Program-made: the position numbers and the translations under genes
Notes under the pieces: generated by a model
The model's input: the letters and a program-made list of their open reading frames with translations, nothing else
Database searches by the model: none
Told to the model about the DNA's origin: nothing
Shown: in pieces, positions 1-8,741 of the stretch
How positions within the stretch are numbered: position 1 is the first letter of the stretch
Layout of the letters: every line of letters begins with the position of its first letter
DNA from: Ovoidimarina sp963698645
GTDB lineage: Bacteria > Pseudomonadota > Alphaproteobacteria > Rhodobacterales > Rhodobacteraceae
Reading direction: 5' to 3'
Length of the DNA: 64,000 nt
NCBI GenBank assembly: GCA_963698645.1
Contig: CAVORP010000009.1
Coordinates: 434,001 to 498,000, forward strand

Positions 1-1
1 C

Positions 2-898
2 ACGTCCGATCTGTCCATTGACGAAGAAAGCTTTGTCGCAAACATTTCGCGGCTCTTCGATGCGGGCGCCACAGGCATGGTGGCGGCTGGATGCACAGGT
101 GAATTCTGGGCGCTCACGCTCGAGGAACGGGCCAAACTCGCAAGACTGACCGCGGATGCCTGCAAGGGCCGCGGACCGGCGATCATCGGAACCGGCAGTA
201 TCCGCGAAGGCGAAATCATCGAACAGACCTTTGCAGCAAAGGATGCCGGCGCTGACGGTGTCTTGGTGATGCCACCCTATTTTGCCCGTGTGACCGACGC
301 CGAGATCATCGCCCATTTCGAGACCATTTCAGAGCGTTCAGCCCTGCCGGTGGTTCTCTACAATATCCCCGGCAACGCCGGGAACGCCATCACGCCGGAA
401 ATCGCAGATCGCGTCGCCGATCTGGACAAGGTCGTCGCAATCAAGGAATCGAGCGGAGACTGGAACACTTTTCAAGCCACGCTGAACCGTGTGAAGGATC
501 GCATCCGGGTCTTCTGTGGTCCCTCTTCGGTTTTTGGGGTTCCGGCCACCCTTGCAGGTGCCGACGGTCTCATTGACTGCTTTCCGAATGTCTGGGCCCC
601 CGGTTGCCTTGATCTCTGGCACAAGACACGGGCGGGAGAACTAGATGAAGCTTGGGCGCTGCAACGGACCGGGATAGCGTTGACCGAGCTTTTCACATCG
701 GGCGGGCGGACACTCTATCCGGCGACCAAGGCTGCAATGAACCATTTCGGACTACCCGGCGGCGGTCACATGCGACCGCCCTACCGCGATCTGGATGGTG
801 CGCCGCTCAAGAGCCTGCTTGCAGAGCTTGACAGGATAACCGTGGCTCCAGCCTCGGCGAAACCGATACCGAACGAAGGGACACCCGAATGGATCTAG
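2..898 (+). CDS. Dihydrodipicolinate synthase family aldolase/lyase, 5' end outside window
   Basis: A Schiff-base (class I) aldolase of the DapA/N-acetylneuraminate lyase superfamily. The frame is open from base 2, so the start lies outside the window; about 298 codons are visible, close to the usual family size of ~300. Visible motifs are the GCTGEF loop, the tyrosine of VLYNIPG and the Schiff-base lysine of VVAIKESSGD. These fix the family but not the substrate: members act on aspartate semialdehyde, sugar acids or hydroxyproline-derived pyrroline carboxylates. It overlaps the next SDR by 10 bases and heads a translationally coupled run of five genes, so a catabolic role is inferred rather than lysine synthesis. 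Its end GAATGGATCTAG contains the downstream ATG. Confidence 0.88.
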   Translation, partial: TSDLSIDEESFVANISRLFDAGATGMVAAGCTGEFWALTLEERAKLARLTADACKGRGPAIIGTGSIREGEIIEQTFAAKDAGADGVLVMPPYFARVTDAEIIAHFETISERSALPVVLYNIPGNAGNAITPEIADRVADLDKVVAIKESSGDWNTFQATLNRVKDRIRVFCGPSSVFGVPATLAGADGLIDCFPNVWAPGCLDLWHKTRAGELDEAWALQRTGIALTELFTSGGRTLYPATKAAMNHFGLPGGGHMRPPYRDLDGAPLKSLLAELDRITVAPASAKPIPNEGTPEWI

Positions 899-1671
899 GA
901 CTGAAGGGCAAACGCGCCATCGTGACGGCGGCCAGCCGCGGACTTGGCTTCGCGACCGCCCGATCGCTGGCGGGCGAAGGCGTCCACGTGACGATGAACG
1001 CCCGAGGCGAAGCCGCTCTCATGGACGCCGCTGAAAAGATCCGTGACGAGACCGGGGTTGAAGTCACAACGGTAGCCGCCGATTTCAATGACCCAGATGG
1101 ACGTGCGGCGATCCTCGCGGCGGCGGGTCAGGTTGATATCCTCGTCTCCAATCCCGGTGTCCGCCAGGTGCCCACCCCCTGGGAAGACATCACGCCCGAC
1201 GACTGGCGCTACTGGCTCGAAGTACACTTCCTGTCGTCTGTTCAAATGATGCAGGCGGTGGCCCCCGGCATGAAGGCGCGCAAATTCGGTCGCATCGTCA
1301 ACATGTCCGTGAGCTTCATCAAATTCCCGCAGCTCGGTTTCGCGCATAGCCACGCAGCCCGTCTTGCCCTGTCCGGCGCAACTGCGGCAATGACGCGCGA
1401 TCTGATCGGGCATAACGTTACGATCAATACGGTCTGTCCGGGGCTCTTCGATACGGACGCGCTGCATACCAATCTTCATGGCCACGCAGAGCGCGGCAAC
1501 ACGACCTACGAGGCCATCGTTCAGGACCGCAAGGATAACTGTCCCGCTGCTAGGTTCGCCGATCCGAAGGAATGCGGCGACCTTATCGCCTATCTCTGCT
1601 CGGCGCAGGCGGGATTCATGTCCGGCCAGAACATCATCAACGACGGCGGCGTCTATCAGGGCTTGTTCTGA
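889..1671 (+). CDS. Divergent short-chain dehydrogenase/reductase lacking the YxxxK motif
   Basis: A 260-residue Rossmann-fold SDR. The N-terminal cofactor motif TAASRGLG is present at about residues 13-20 and an NMSVSF segment supplies the usual active-site serine. Where classical SDRs have Tyr-x-x-x-Lys it reads HSHAARLALSG: the tyrosine is missing and an arginine stands near the lysine position. This resembles the atypical SDR subgroup with an SN-x-x-R-like active site, so it may still be catalytic by a different mechanism. The ATG at 889 lies inside the upstream gene, and its TGA overlaps the next ATG by one base (TGATG), indicating translational coupling. Substrate unknown. Confidence 0.85.
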   Translation: MDLGLKGKRAIVTAASRGLGFATARSLAGEGVHVTMNARGEAALMDAAEKIRDETGVEVTTVAADFNDPDGRAAILAAAGQVDILVSNPGVRQVPTPWEDITPDDWRYWLEVHFLSSVQMMQAVAPGMKARKFGRIVNMSVSFIKFPQLGFAHSHAARLALSGATAAMTRDLIGHNVTINTVCPGLFDTDALHTNLHGHAERGNTTYEAIVQDRKDNCPAARFADPKECGDLIAYLCSAQAGFMSGQNIINDGGVYQGLF

Positions 1672-2372
1672 TGGCCCGCGTTGCGATGGTTTCAGGGGCC
1701 GGTCGCGGACTTGGCGCGGCCATCGCCGACAAGCTTCTATCCGACGGCTGGGTCCTGTCGCTGGGCTTAAGGGACACTCGGCAAGCCAAGAGGTTCGATG
1801 TTGCTCCTGACCGCCTGCTCGTCAGCCATTTCGACGCGACCGACCCTGCCAGCGCCGCCACATGGGTACGGGAGACGGTCGACTATTTCGGTCAGGTCGA
1901 CGCGCTGATCAACAATGCCGGCATCCTTCGCATGGTCGACTTCGAGCAGGGCTCCGAGGGAGATCTGGATGATCTCTGGGCCGTCAACGTGAAAGCACCG
2001 TTTCGCCTGATCCGTGCTGCGCTGCCTCATCTGAAGGCCACGGGCGCGGGCCGTGTTATCAACATCGCATCGACGGATGCAAAGAGGTACCGGGCCGGTA
2101 CATCGATCGGATACGCGATGACCAAACACGCGCTTCTTGTGATGACACAGGCGGTGCGCCAAGCGGCATGGGACGACGGCGTCCGGGCAACGGCATTCTG
2201 CCCCGGCGCGATTGACACCGAATTGATCGCGGACCTCCCCGGTGTCACACCCAAGGCTGACCGTCTCCAGCCTGAAACAGTGGCAGAGATGGTGGCCTTC
2301 ATCCTCGCGCTTCCCAATCAGGCCAGCGTGCCCGAATTCATCGCCAACACAAGACTGGAACCGTTGATATGA
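1671..2372 (+). CDS. Classical SDR oxidoreductase
   Basis: A 233-residue short-chain dehydrogenase with the complete motif set: SGAGRGLG cofactor loop near the N-terminus, NNAG, INIAS with the catalytic serine, YAMTK with Tyr and Lys, and a CPGAIDTE segment after the active site. A longer in-frame reading starting upstream is possible, but the ATG at 1671 gives the correct SDR N-terminus and forms a TGATG coupling with the preceding gene. The following aminotransferase overlaps by four bases (ATGA). In context it probably oxidises or reduces a hydroxyl/keto intermediate of the same catabolic route; the substrate cannot be told from sequence. Confidence 0.9.
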   Translation: MARVAMVSGAGRGLGAAIADKLLSDGWVLSLGLRDTRQAKRFDVAPDRLLVSHFDATDPASAATWVRETVDYFGQVDALINNAGILRMVDFEQGSEGDLDDLWAVNVKAPFRLIRAALPHLKATGAGRVINIASTDAKRYRAGTSIGYAMTKHALLVMTQAVRQAAWDDGVRATAFCPGAIDTELIADLPGVTPKADRLQPETVAEMVAFILALPNQASVPEFIANTRLEPLI

Positions 2373-3751
2373 TCCTTGACGCACCCATCAACGATGAACT
2401 GGCCGCCTGGGATCGCGATTGCCTGCTGCATCCCACGACCCATGTGGCGAACCATGCCCGCAGCACGACGCCAGGCCGGATCATCACGGGCGGCGACGGC
2501 GTCTATGTCACTGACCGAGACGGAAACCGAATGCTCGACGCATTCGCGGCACTTTACTGCGTAAACGCAGGCTACGGCCGGCACGAGATCGCAGATGCGA
2601 TCGCCAAACAGGCTCACGAAATGGCCTATTTCCACGCCTTTGCCGGTCATGGAAACGAACCTGCCATTCGGCTGGCCAAGATGATCATGGATCGTGCTCC
2701 GGACCACATGGCACGTGTCTATTTCGGCCTCTCGGGATCCGATGCAAACGAAACCAACGTCAAGCTTGCCTGGCATTATCAGATTCTGCGCGGCAGACCG
2801 GAGAAGAAGAAGATCATAAGCCGCTGGCGTGGCTACCATGGGTCGGGCCTTGTGTCGGGATCGCTGACCGGTCTTGCGGGTTATCACGCACGCTTCCACC
2901 TGCCCCTGCCCGGCTTCCTGCATACCGAGACGCCGCATTTTCTTCGCCGGCCCGACCGTGAGATGACCGAAGCCGAGTACCTCGATCATTTGATCGCCGC
3001 TCTTGAAGAGATGATCTTGGGTGAAGGCGCAGACACGATCGCAGCGTTTATCGGCGAGCCGATCATGGGGACCGGCGGCATCCTGCCCCCGCCAGAAAAC
3101 TATTGGGCACGGGTCCAGGAGTTACTGAACCAGCATGATATCCTTCTGATCGCCGATGAAGTCGTGACAGGTTTCGGGCGCATGGGAGAGATGTTCGGAT
3201 CAACCTATTACGGGCTCAAACCGGACTTCATGACCATCGCCAAGGGTCTCACATCGGCCTATGCCCCGCTTTCCGGCTCGATCATTTCGGATCGTGTGTT
3301 CGACGTTCTGCGTCAGGGCACCGACGACCACGGCGTTCTCTGCCATGGATGGACCTATTCCGCGCATCCCGTCTCGGCGGCGGCGGGCGTTGCGACCCTT
3401 ACTCTAATCGACGATCTCGGGCTGGTAGGCCGGGCGGCGGAGAACGGACCTTATCTCAAACAACGGCTGCAAGATGCGGTCGGTGCTCATCCGAACGTCG
3501 CCGAAGTGCGTGGTGACGGGCTCCTGGCCGCGGTGGAGTTGATGGACGATCCGGCCGCGCGCAAATTCTTCCCGACGATGAGCGTCGCTCCGAAGGTGGC
3601 CGAGGCCATGCTTCGGCGCGGGGTAATCTCGCGCGCGATGCCGGAAGGTGACATCATGGGGTTCGCTCCGCCCCTGTCGATCACGCGCGACGAAATCGAC
3701 ATTGTTGCGGATGCGCTGAGGGACGCGCTGCACGAAGTTCTGGGATCGTGA
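2369..3751 (+). CDS. Class III (omega) aminotransferase, PLP-dependent
   Basis: 460 residues, the normal length for omega-amino acid:pyruvate type transaminases. Seen in order: an N-terminal HPTTH/DRDG region typical of the family, GLSGSDANETNVKLA for cofactor phosphate binding, GYHGSG, the LLIADEVVTGFGRMG aspartate segment, and the PLP-lysine in TIAKGLTSAY. The sequence supports transfer of an amino group from a terminal amine or beta/gamma-amino acid to a keto acid. It overlaps the preceding SDR by ATGA and the next gene by GTGA, so it is in the same operon. The neighbouring aldehyde dehydrogenase pseudogene would have oxidised the resulting semialdehyde. Confidence 0.92.
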   Translation: MILDAPINDELAAWDRDCLLHPTTHVANHARSTTPGRIITGGDGVYVTDRDGNRMLDAFAALYCVNAGYGRHEIADAIAKQAHEMAYFHAFAGHGNEPAIRLAKMIMDRAPDHMARVYFGLSGSDANETNVKLAWHYQILRGRPEKKKIISRWRGYHGSGLVSGSLTGLAGYHARFHLPLPGFLHTETPHFLRRPDREMTEAEYLDHLIAALEEMILGEGADTIAAFIGEPIMGTGGILPPPENYWARVQELLNQHDILLIADEVVTGFGRMGEMFGSTYYGLKPDFMTIAKGLTSAYAPLSGSIISDRVFDVLRQGTDDHGVLCHGWTYSAHPVSAAAGVATLTLIDDLGLVGRAAENGPYLKQRLQDAVGAHPNVAEVRGDGLLAAVELMDDPAARKFFPTMSVAPKVAEAMLRRGVISRAMPEGDIMGFAPPLSITRDEIDIVADALRDALHEVLGS

Positions 3752-4641
3752 TCCGCGACCGGCCATGGGAGACACCCGAGGCCGTATGGCGCGGAGTAGT
3801 CAACCAGGTGCGCGCCGGTCGAAGGCTCGCTCCCAGGCGTTGGCCAGGGGGCGCGCGATGCGCCTTCGCTCTGTCCTTTGACTGTGACCACGAAACCTTT
3901 GAATTGGGAACCGGCCGCGCAGCCATCGGACGGTTGGCGTGGGGCGAGTTTGGCCGCCGCACGGGCGTGCCACGCATTCTCGGTGTCCTTGCGAAACACG
4001 ACGTGCGCGCCAGCTTCTTTGTGCCTGCCGTGGCCGGGCTGATCGAGCCCGAGGCCCTGATGCCCATCACCGAAGGCGGACACGAGATCGGCGTTCACGG
4101 GTGGATCCATGAAAATACGTCGCAGCTCACGCGGGAAGTCGAGAGAGACCTGATGCTTCGCGCCCGCGAAGCATTGCGCGAGATGACTGGCCGTGAACCA
4201 GTAGGTCACCGCGCCGCCAACTGGGACCTGAGTCCGCATACAATCGACCTCGTGGCCGAACTGGGCTTTGCCTATGACAGTTCGATGATGGCCGACGATA
4301 GCTGCTACGAGCTCCTTTCAGATGGCCGACCCACCGGCGTCGTTGAAATTCCAGTGGATTGGGTGCGCGATGACGCCGTGTACCTGCTGTTCAATCGCGA
4401 CCCTCCCACACGGCCATGGACGCCGCCCGAGGCGGTGTTCGACATCTTCCGCCGTGAACTGGACGGGGCCTATGCCGAAGGCGGTTTGTGCCAGCTCGTC
4501 ATGCATCCCTTCGTGATCGGGTACCGGTCGCGCATCTGGATTCTTGACCAGTTGATCCAACATGCGCGCGAATACGGTGATGTCTGGTTTCCGACTCATG
4601 CCGAACTTGCCGCCTGGGTGCTGGATCCCGCCGCCAGTTGA
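3748..4641 (+). CDS. Polysaccharide-deacetylase (NodB) family hydrolase, PuuE/allantoinase-like
   Basis: A 297-residue metal-dependent amidohydrolase of the NodB fold. Seen: FALSFDCDHETFELG carrying the catalytic Asp pair, HEIGVHGWIHEN with the two metal-binding histidines, and GHRAANWDLS followed by a YDSSMM segment. There is no signal peptide or transmembrane segment, so it acts in the cytoplasm; cytoplasmic NodB-fold enzymes of this length include PuuE-type allantoinases and cyclic-imide hydrolases rather than cell-wall deacetylases. The GTG start at 3748 forms a GTGA overlap with the aminotransferase. It probably releases an acyl, carbamoyl or ring amide in the pathway of this operon; the exact substrate is unknown. 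Confidence 0.85.
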   Translation: MIRDRPWETPEAVWRGVVNQVRAGRRLAPRRWPGGARCAFALSFDCDHETFELGTGRAAIGRLAWGEFGRRTGVPRILGVLAKHDVRASFFVPAVAGLIEPEALMPITEGGHEIGVHGWIHENTSQLTREVERDLMLRAREALREMTGREPVGHRAANWDLSPHTIDLVAELGFAYDSSMMADDSCYELLSDGRPTGVVEIPVDWVRDDAVYLLFNRDPPTRPWTPPEAVFDIFRRELDGAYAEGGLCQLVMHPFVIGYRSRIWILDQLIQHAREYGDVWFPTHAELAAWVLDPAAS

Positions 4642-4657
4642 AACAACGAGCATCCTG

Positions 4658-5884
4658 ATGATCGACTTCTCTCATCTCATTCGCGCACGAACCTCATCGA
4701 TGGGGCCTAGGTCAGCGCGGATTGCGGTCAAACCATCGACGTCACGAATCCGGCAAACGGCCAAGTCATTGCCACCATACCGAATTCGGGAACCACAGCG
4801 GCCCGGCGGACCGACGGCGCGATCATCCCCTCGCCCGTCGCCGGGCGAAAGCCCATGACGACCCGCCACCCGGTAGGCGTGGTCGCGGCCATCACACCGT
4901 GGAACTTCCCATCGTCGATGCTGGCGCGCAAACTGGGCCCCGCCCTCGCAGCCGGCTGCACCACGGTTGTAAAACCCGCGACGGCCACGCCATTCTCCGG
5001 CTTCGTCTGGACCACATGACCGAGGAATGTGGGTTCCCCAAGGGTGTTGTGAACGTGCTGACGGGAAGCGCCCGACAGATAGGCGCCGAGATCACATCGA
5101 ACCCCAAGGTCGTCAAGATCACTTTCACCGGCTCGACCGAAATCGGAAAGCGACTTCTTCGCGAGGCAGCCGGAACGGTCAAACGCATGTCGATGGAACT
5201 GGGTGGGAACGCGCCCTTCATCGTCTAGAATGACGCCGATCTGGGAAGTGCTGTCGCAGGCGCAATCAATGCCAAGTTTCGAAATGCCGGGCAGATCTGT
5301 ATCTGTACCAACCGCCTCTATGTCCAGTCGGGTATCCATGACCGCTTCACCGAAGCTTTCTCGAACGCGGTAGCCCGCCTGAAGGTCGCGCCCGGCGACG
5401 AGGATGGCGCAGAACAGGGCCCGATGATCGAGACGGCCCCGATGACCAGGATCCGCGAGCTGGTGCAGGACGCCCGCGAGAAAGGGGGCGAAGTCATCAC
5501 CGACGGCGAACCTCACGCCCGTGGCGGCCTGTTCTTTCAGCCGACGGTCATCGCCAACGCAAACGCCCCCATGCGCGTCACCACGGAAGAGATCTTTGGC
5601 CGGGTTGCGTCGCCTTATCGCTTCGTCTTCGTCGTCGAACCGATAAGACGGCGAACGCCACCGAATACGGTCTGGCCTCCTATGCCTATACCCGCGACAT
5701 CGGGCGCGTCTTCCGCCTCAAGGATCGCCTGCAATACGGGTTGATCGGCATCAATGAGGTGCTGATCATGTCACCGGAAGTGCCCTTTGGCGGACTCAAG
5801 GAAAGCGGGTTGGGCACGGAAGGCTCCGGGCAGGGCATCGACGACTATCTCGATACGAAATACACCTGTATCGGCGGAATTTGA
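4658..5884 (+). pseudogene. Decayed succinate-semialdehyde-type aldehyde dehydrogenase
   Basis: Recognisable as a GabD-like aldehyde dehydrogenase from TPWNFP, VVKPAT, FTGSTEIGKRL, MELGGNAPFIV, the catalytic-cysteine segment FRNAGQICIC and a C-terminal PFGGLKESGLG. The gene is broken in several independent ways. TAG at 4708-4710 replaces the expected Trp of an I-D-G-A-W motif, TAG at 5226-5228 follows APFIV, frame changes are needed near 4690, near 5015 and near 5640, and roughly 95 residues expected between the N-terminal strand and TPWNFP are missing. The combination of stops and a block deletion makes this real decay rather than a read error. It lies 16 bases after the NodB-family gene and was presumably the last gene of that operon. 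Confidence 0.9.
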
Positions 5885-6538
5885 TCACGCGATTTCGGCG
5901 AGCAGCGCTTCCGTGGTGACCTGTCGGCAATACCCCTTGATCGCCCTCAGCGATGCCGCATGGCGCACATCCGAGAAGGTCGCACAGGCATCAGTCACCT
6001 GAGTCACGAGATAGCCAAGATCACAGGCGTCGCGAATGGCGCTCTCGACGCATTGATCCGTCAGCACCCCTGAAAGGATCAACTGCTGAACCCCGAGATT
6101 CCGCAGAATGTAGTCGATATGCGTGGAGACGAAAACGCTGGACGACGACTTGGGCAGAACGATCTCATCATCACCCGGTGCGATGGCATCGATCACCTTG
6201 CCGTCCCAAGATCCCTTTGGAATGTTGAAACCCGTGATCTTGTAGTCGAGACTGCGATCGCGCCCATCTTTGGTCAGGCTTTCTATCGTTGTGTACATCA
6301 CTTCGATACCCGCCGCACGGCAGGCCGCCTGAAGGGACTGCATTCTGGGAACGACTTGCTGGTCCATCAGCTTCAGAAACGGGGCTTTCTTTTCGTCACG
6401 CTCGGCGGCGTCCATCAGCGCCCATTCGGCCCCGTCCGGGTGGCAGGAAAAGTTCTGCACATCGATGAAAAGAAGCGCCGCCCGCGACGGCTTGATCGGT
6501 ACATCGCGTGTCGTCGTCGAAAGAAAAGCGTCCGTCAT
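5885..6538 (-). CDS. Isochorismatase-family cysteine amidohydrolase
   Basis: 217 residues of the isochorismatase-like hydrolase fold. Visible are the N-terminal aspartate segment LLFIDVQNF, a lysine region before SSSSVF, and the nucleophilic cysteine in LSGVLTDQCVESAIRDA. Family members of this length hydrolyse small amides such as N-carbamoylsarcosine, nicotinamide or ureidoacrylate; the presence of the cysteine favours an amidase over a true isochorismatase. It is convergent with and abuts the aldehyde dehydrogenase pseudogene, and overlaps the upstream amidohydrolase by four bases (ATGA on the minus strand), so the two minus-strand genes form an operon. Confidence 0.88.
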   Translation of the reverse strand: MTDAFLSTTTRDVPIKPSRAALLFIDVQNFSCHPDGAEWALMDAAERDEKKAPFLKLMDQQVVPRMQSLQAACRAAGIEVMYTTIESLTKDGRDRSLDYKITGFNIPKGSWDGKVIDAIAPGDDEIVLPKSSSSVFVSTHIDYILRNLGVQQLILSGVLTDQCVESAIRDACDLGYLVTQVTDACATFSDVRHAASLRAIKGYCRQVTTEALLAEIA

Positions 6539-7284
6539 GCGGGCTCCAGGGTTCTGCAGGCCTCGAATATCGTGTCTGCCATCGCTGCAACAGCCGCAGC
6601 GTCGCGCAGAAAGTCATTTCGCACTTCAATCAGCACGTGCGGAAGATCACGCGGCTCGGCATGGATGGGAATCGTGTAGTCAGATGTGTCTTCGATCTCG
6701 TAGGGCTGGTTGACGCCCAAGGGCGCCACGCGGATGACCTCCGAAAGATGGCGCTCCAGCGCAATGATCAGCGGGTTCGACACACGCGCCAGAAGACCGA
6801 TCGGCCAGGGACGTGTCGCTCCGTCGACACGCCGCTGCGGATCGTAAGTGTGCACGGCGACAAGCCGGCGTGCGCCGCGGTCAAGCGCATCGGTGACGGC
6901 CGCATGAAACGGCGCGTGGATTTCGTCCCACCGCATCTTGTGATCCTCCTTCCCTGTCTTGTTGGCAGGGATTGCCGTCCGGTCGCTCGTCTCCGGAACA
7001 AGATCGCGGGCCTGCCACGGGCGGTTGCAATCGATCACCAGACGGCTGTAGCGCTGTGCGATCAGGGACGCGTCCAATCGGTGCGCCAGTTCAAGTGCCA
7101 GATCGAGCGCACCGGGATCCCAGCCGATATGCCGGTCTATCTCGCCAGGAGGCAGGCCGAGATCACCCAGAACCGAAGGAACGGCGCGACCAGCATGCTC
7201 AACGGTCAGAAGCCAGTCCGAGCGTCCCGCCTTGGCAAAGACCGGATCGGGATCATGGTCGGACAATAGGCGCTGAACCCGCAT
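6535..7284 (-). CDS. N-formylglutamate amidohydrolase family protein
   Basis: 249 residues of the N-formylglutamate amidohydrolase/HutG-like family: WLLTVEHAGRAVP near the N-terminus, HIGWDPGALD, SRLVIDCNRP and a C-terminal VLIEVRNDFL are characteristic zinc-hydrolase segments. The frame is open further upstream, but the ATG at 7284 is preceded by GGGGAGAGGAAG, a good ribosome site, and leaves 83 bases to the divergent glutamine-synthetase gene. It is translationally coupled to the isochorismatase-family gene. With the ligase on the other side it suggests processing of a glutamyl or formyl amide, but no histidine-utilisation genes are nearby. Confidence 0.88.
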   Translation of the reverse strand: MRVQRLLSDHDPDPVFAKAGRSDWLLTVEHAGRAVPSVLGDLGLPPGEIDRHIGWDPGALDLALELAHRLDASLIAQRYSRLVIDCNRPWQARDLVPETSDRTAIPANKTGKEDHKMRWDEIHAPFHAAVTDALDRGARRLVAVHTYDPQRRVDGATRPWPIGLLARVSNPLIIALERHLSEVIRVAPLGVNQPYEIEDTSDYTIPIHAEPRDLPHVLIEVRNDFLRDAAAVAAMADTIFEACRTLEPA

Positions 7285-7367
7285 CTTCCTCTCCCCGTCG
7301 CCCATAAGGCATTGCCAACCCGTACAACTTTTCACACGATGCGCCGAAGACGCAAGAGGAGGCGACA

Positions 7368-8669
7368 ATGGGCGCGGCTTTGACCATGGCCTGCACAAGC
7401 GATCTTTCAGGTTTGGTACGCGGCAAGGGGTTCGCCACGTCAGATCTGGACAAGAAGATCGCTCGCGGCATCGGCTGGACTCCGACGAATGCGCAAATCA
7501 CCTGTTTCGACACGATCGCAGAGTCGCCCTATGGCGCATTGGGAGATCTGGTCCTCTGGCCCGACGCGGACACGCTGACGCAATCTGCCCTGCCCGACGG
7601 ACGAACCATGTCCTTCCTGATGGGCGACATCACCGAACTGGACGGGATGCCTTGGGAATGTTGCACGCGGAGCATTCTCAAGAGCACGCTCGCGCGGTTT
7701 ACCGAGGTCAGCGGGCTGGAATTGCGCGCCACGTTCGAGCACGAATTCATGCTGCCTGGCGGATCGGGAACACGCGCCTTTACTCTGCAGGGTTTCAACG
7801 AGGTGCAACCCTTCGCCGACGCCTTGCTGACAGCGCTGGAAGGTGCCGGAATCGCGCCTGATAGTTTTCTGCGCGAATATGGGCCCGACCAGTACGAAGT
7901 GACGCTCCCGCCCACAACCGCGCTGCGCGCCGCGGACGAAGCCACCATGCTGCGCGAGATTACGCGTGCGACCGCGGCGTCGATGGGGATGAGTGCCACC
8001 TTTTCGCCCCTGGTCGGACCCGAGGTTGTCGGCAACGGAGTGCACATCCACATCAGTCTTTGGACGGCGGACGGCAGGCCCGTCACCCATGACGCCTCGG
8101 GGCAGGATGGTCTGTCCGGCCCCGCATCGGCATTCGTCGCCGGTATCCTGCGGCACCTCAACGCTGTTTCGGCCCTGACGGCGCCCTCCGCAATCTCGGC
8201 ATTGCGACTCGTGCCCCATCGGTGGAGCGCTGCATTCAACAATTTGGGCGCGCAGGATCGCGAGGCCGCCATCCGCATTTGCCCGGTCACCGCGCGCGAG
8301 CCGGAAGCGCGCGCAAAGCAGTTCAATTTCGAGTTTCGCGCGGCCGATGCCGCGGCTAGCCCCTATCTGGCTCTCGCCGCTCTTGTGGCGGCCGGAACGA
8401 TAGGGATGAAGGAAGGATTACGAGCAGCCGCCGCCACCAAAGAAGACCTCTCACTCCTTTCGGAGAAAGACCTCGAGAAACGGAAACTCATGCGCCTGCC
8501 AAGTAGCCTGAGCGCCGCATTGGAAGCGTTTTCAGGAGACGGGACACTCCGCGCGGCGTTTCCAGAGCGCCTTCCCGATATCTATGTCGCACACAAGTTG
8601 GGCGAGTGGGCGCATACCGCCAACATGAATGACACTGAACGCTTCGCTCAATACCAATCCACGTATTGA
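7368..8669 (+). CDS. Glutamine synthetase family protein, gamma-glutamyl-amine ligase type
   Basis: 433 residues of the glutamine synthetase fold. Seen: FEHEFML with metal-binding glutamates, GNGVHIHISLW with the ATP/metal histidine, RLVPHRWSAAFNN, and NFEFRAADAAASPYLALAA near the C-terminus. The length and association with a polyamine-type ABC transporter fit the PuuA/GlnA-like enzymes that glutamylate amines rather than housekeeping GlnA, which is larger and carries an adenylylation tyrosine region. The start is fixed by AGAGGAGG eight bases upstream. An ABC-type transporter operon follows after 72 bases, with a palindromic operator-like stretch between. Confidence 0.87.
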   Translation: MGAALTMACTSDLSGLVRGKGFATSDLDKKIARGIGWTPTNAQITCFDTIAESPYGALGDLVLWPDADTLTQSALPDGRTMSFLMGDITELDGMPWECCTRSILKSTLARFTEVSGLELRATFEHEFMLPGGSGTRAFTLQGFNEVQPFADALLTALEGAGIAPDSFLREYGPDQYEVTLPPTTALRAADEATMLREITRATAASMGMSATFSPLVGPEVVGNGVHIHISLWTADGRPVTHDASGQDGLSGPASAFVAGILRHLNAVSALTAPSAISALRLVPHRWSAAFNNLGAQDREAAIRICPVTAREPEARAKQFNFEFRAADAAASPYLALAALVAAGTIGMKEGLRAAAATKEDLSLLSEKDLEKRKLMRLPSSLSAALEAFSGDGTLRAAFPERLPDIYVAHKLGEWAHTANMNDTERFAQYQSTY

Positions 8670-8699
8670 CTCAGGACGCGCCGGTGCGAGAATGCGCTA

Positions 8700-8725
8700 T
8701 GCGAATATTTGTTCGCAATACGAAC
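8700..8725. promoter_or_regulatory. Overlapping palindromes upstream of transporter operon
   Basis: Two perfect inverted repeats overlap: TGCGAA-TATTTG-TTCGCA at 8700-8717 and GTTCG-CAATA-CGAAC at 8711-8725. The CGAA/TTCG cores recur about every ten bases, i.e. on one face of the helix. They sit between the glutamine-synthetase-like gene and the transporter start, just ahead of the ribosome site AGGGAGAA. Protein-binding operator is inferred; no cognate regulator gene is in the window. Confidence 0.5.
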
Positions 8726-8741
8726 AGGGAGAACACCATCA

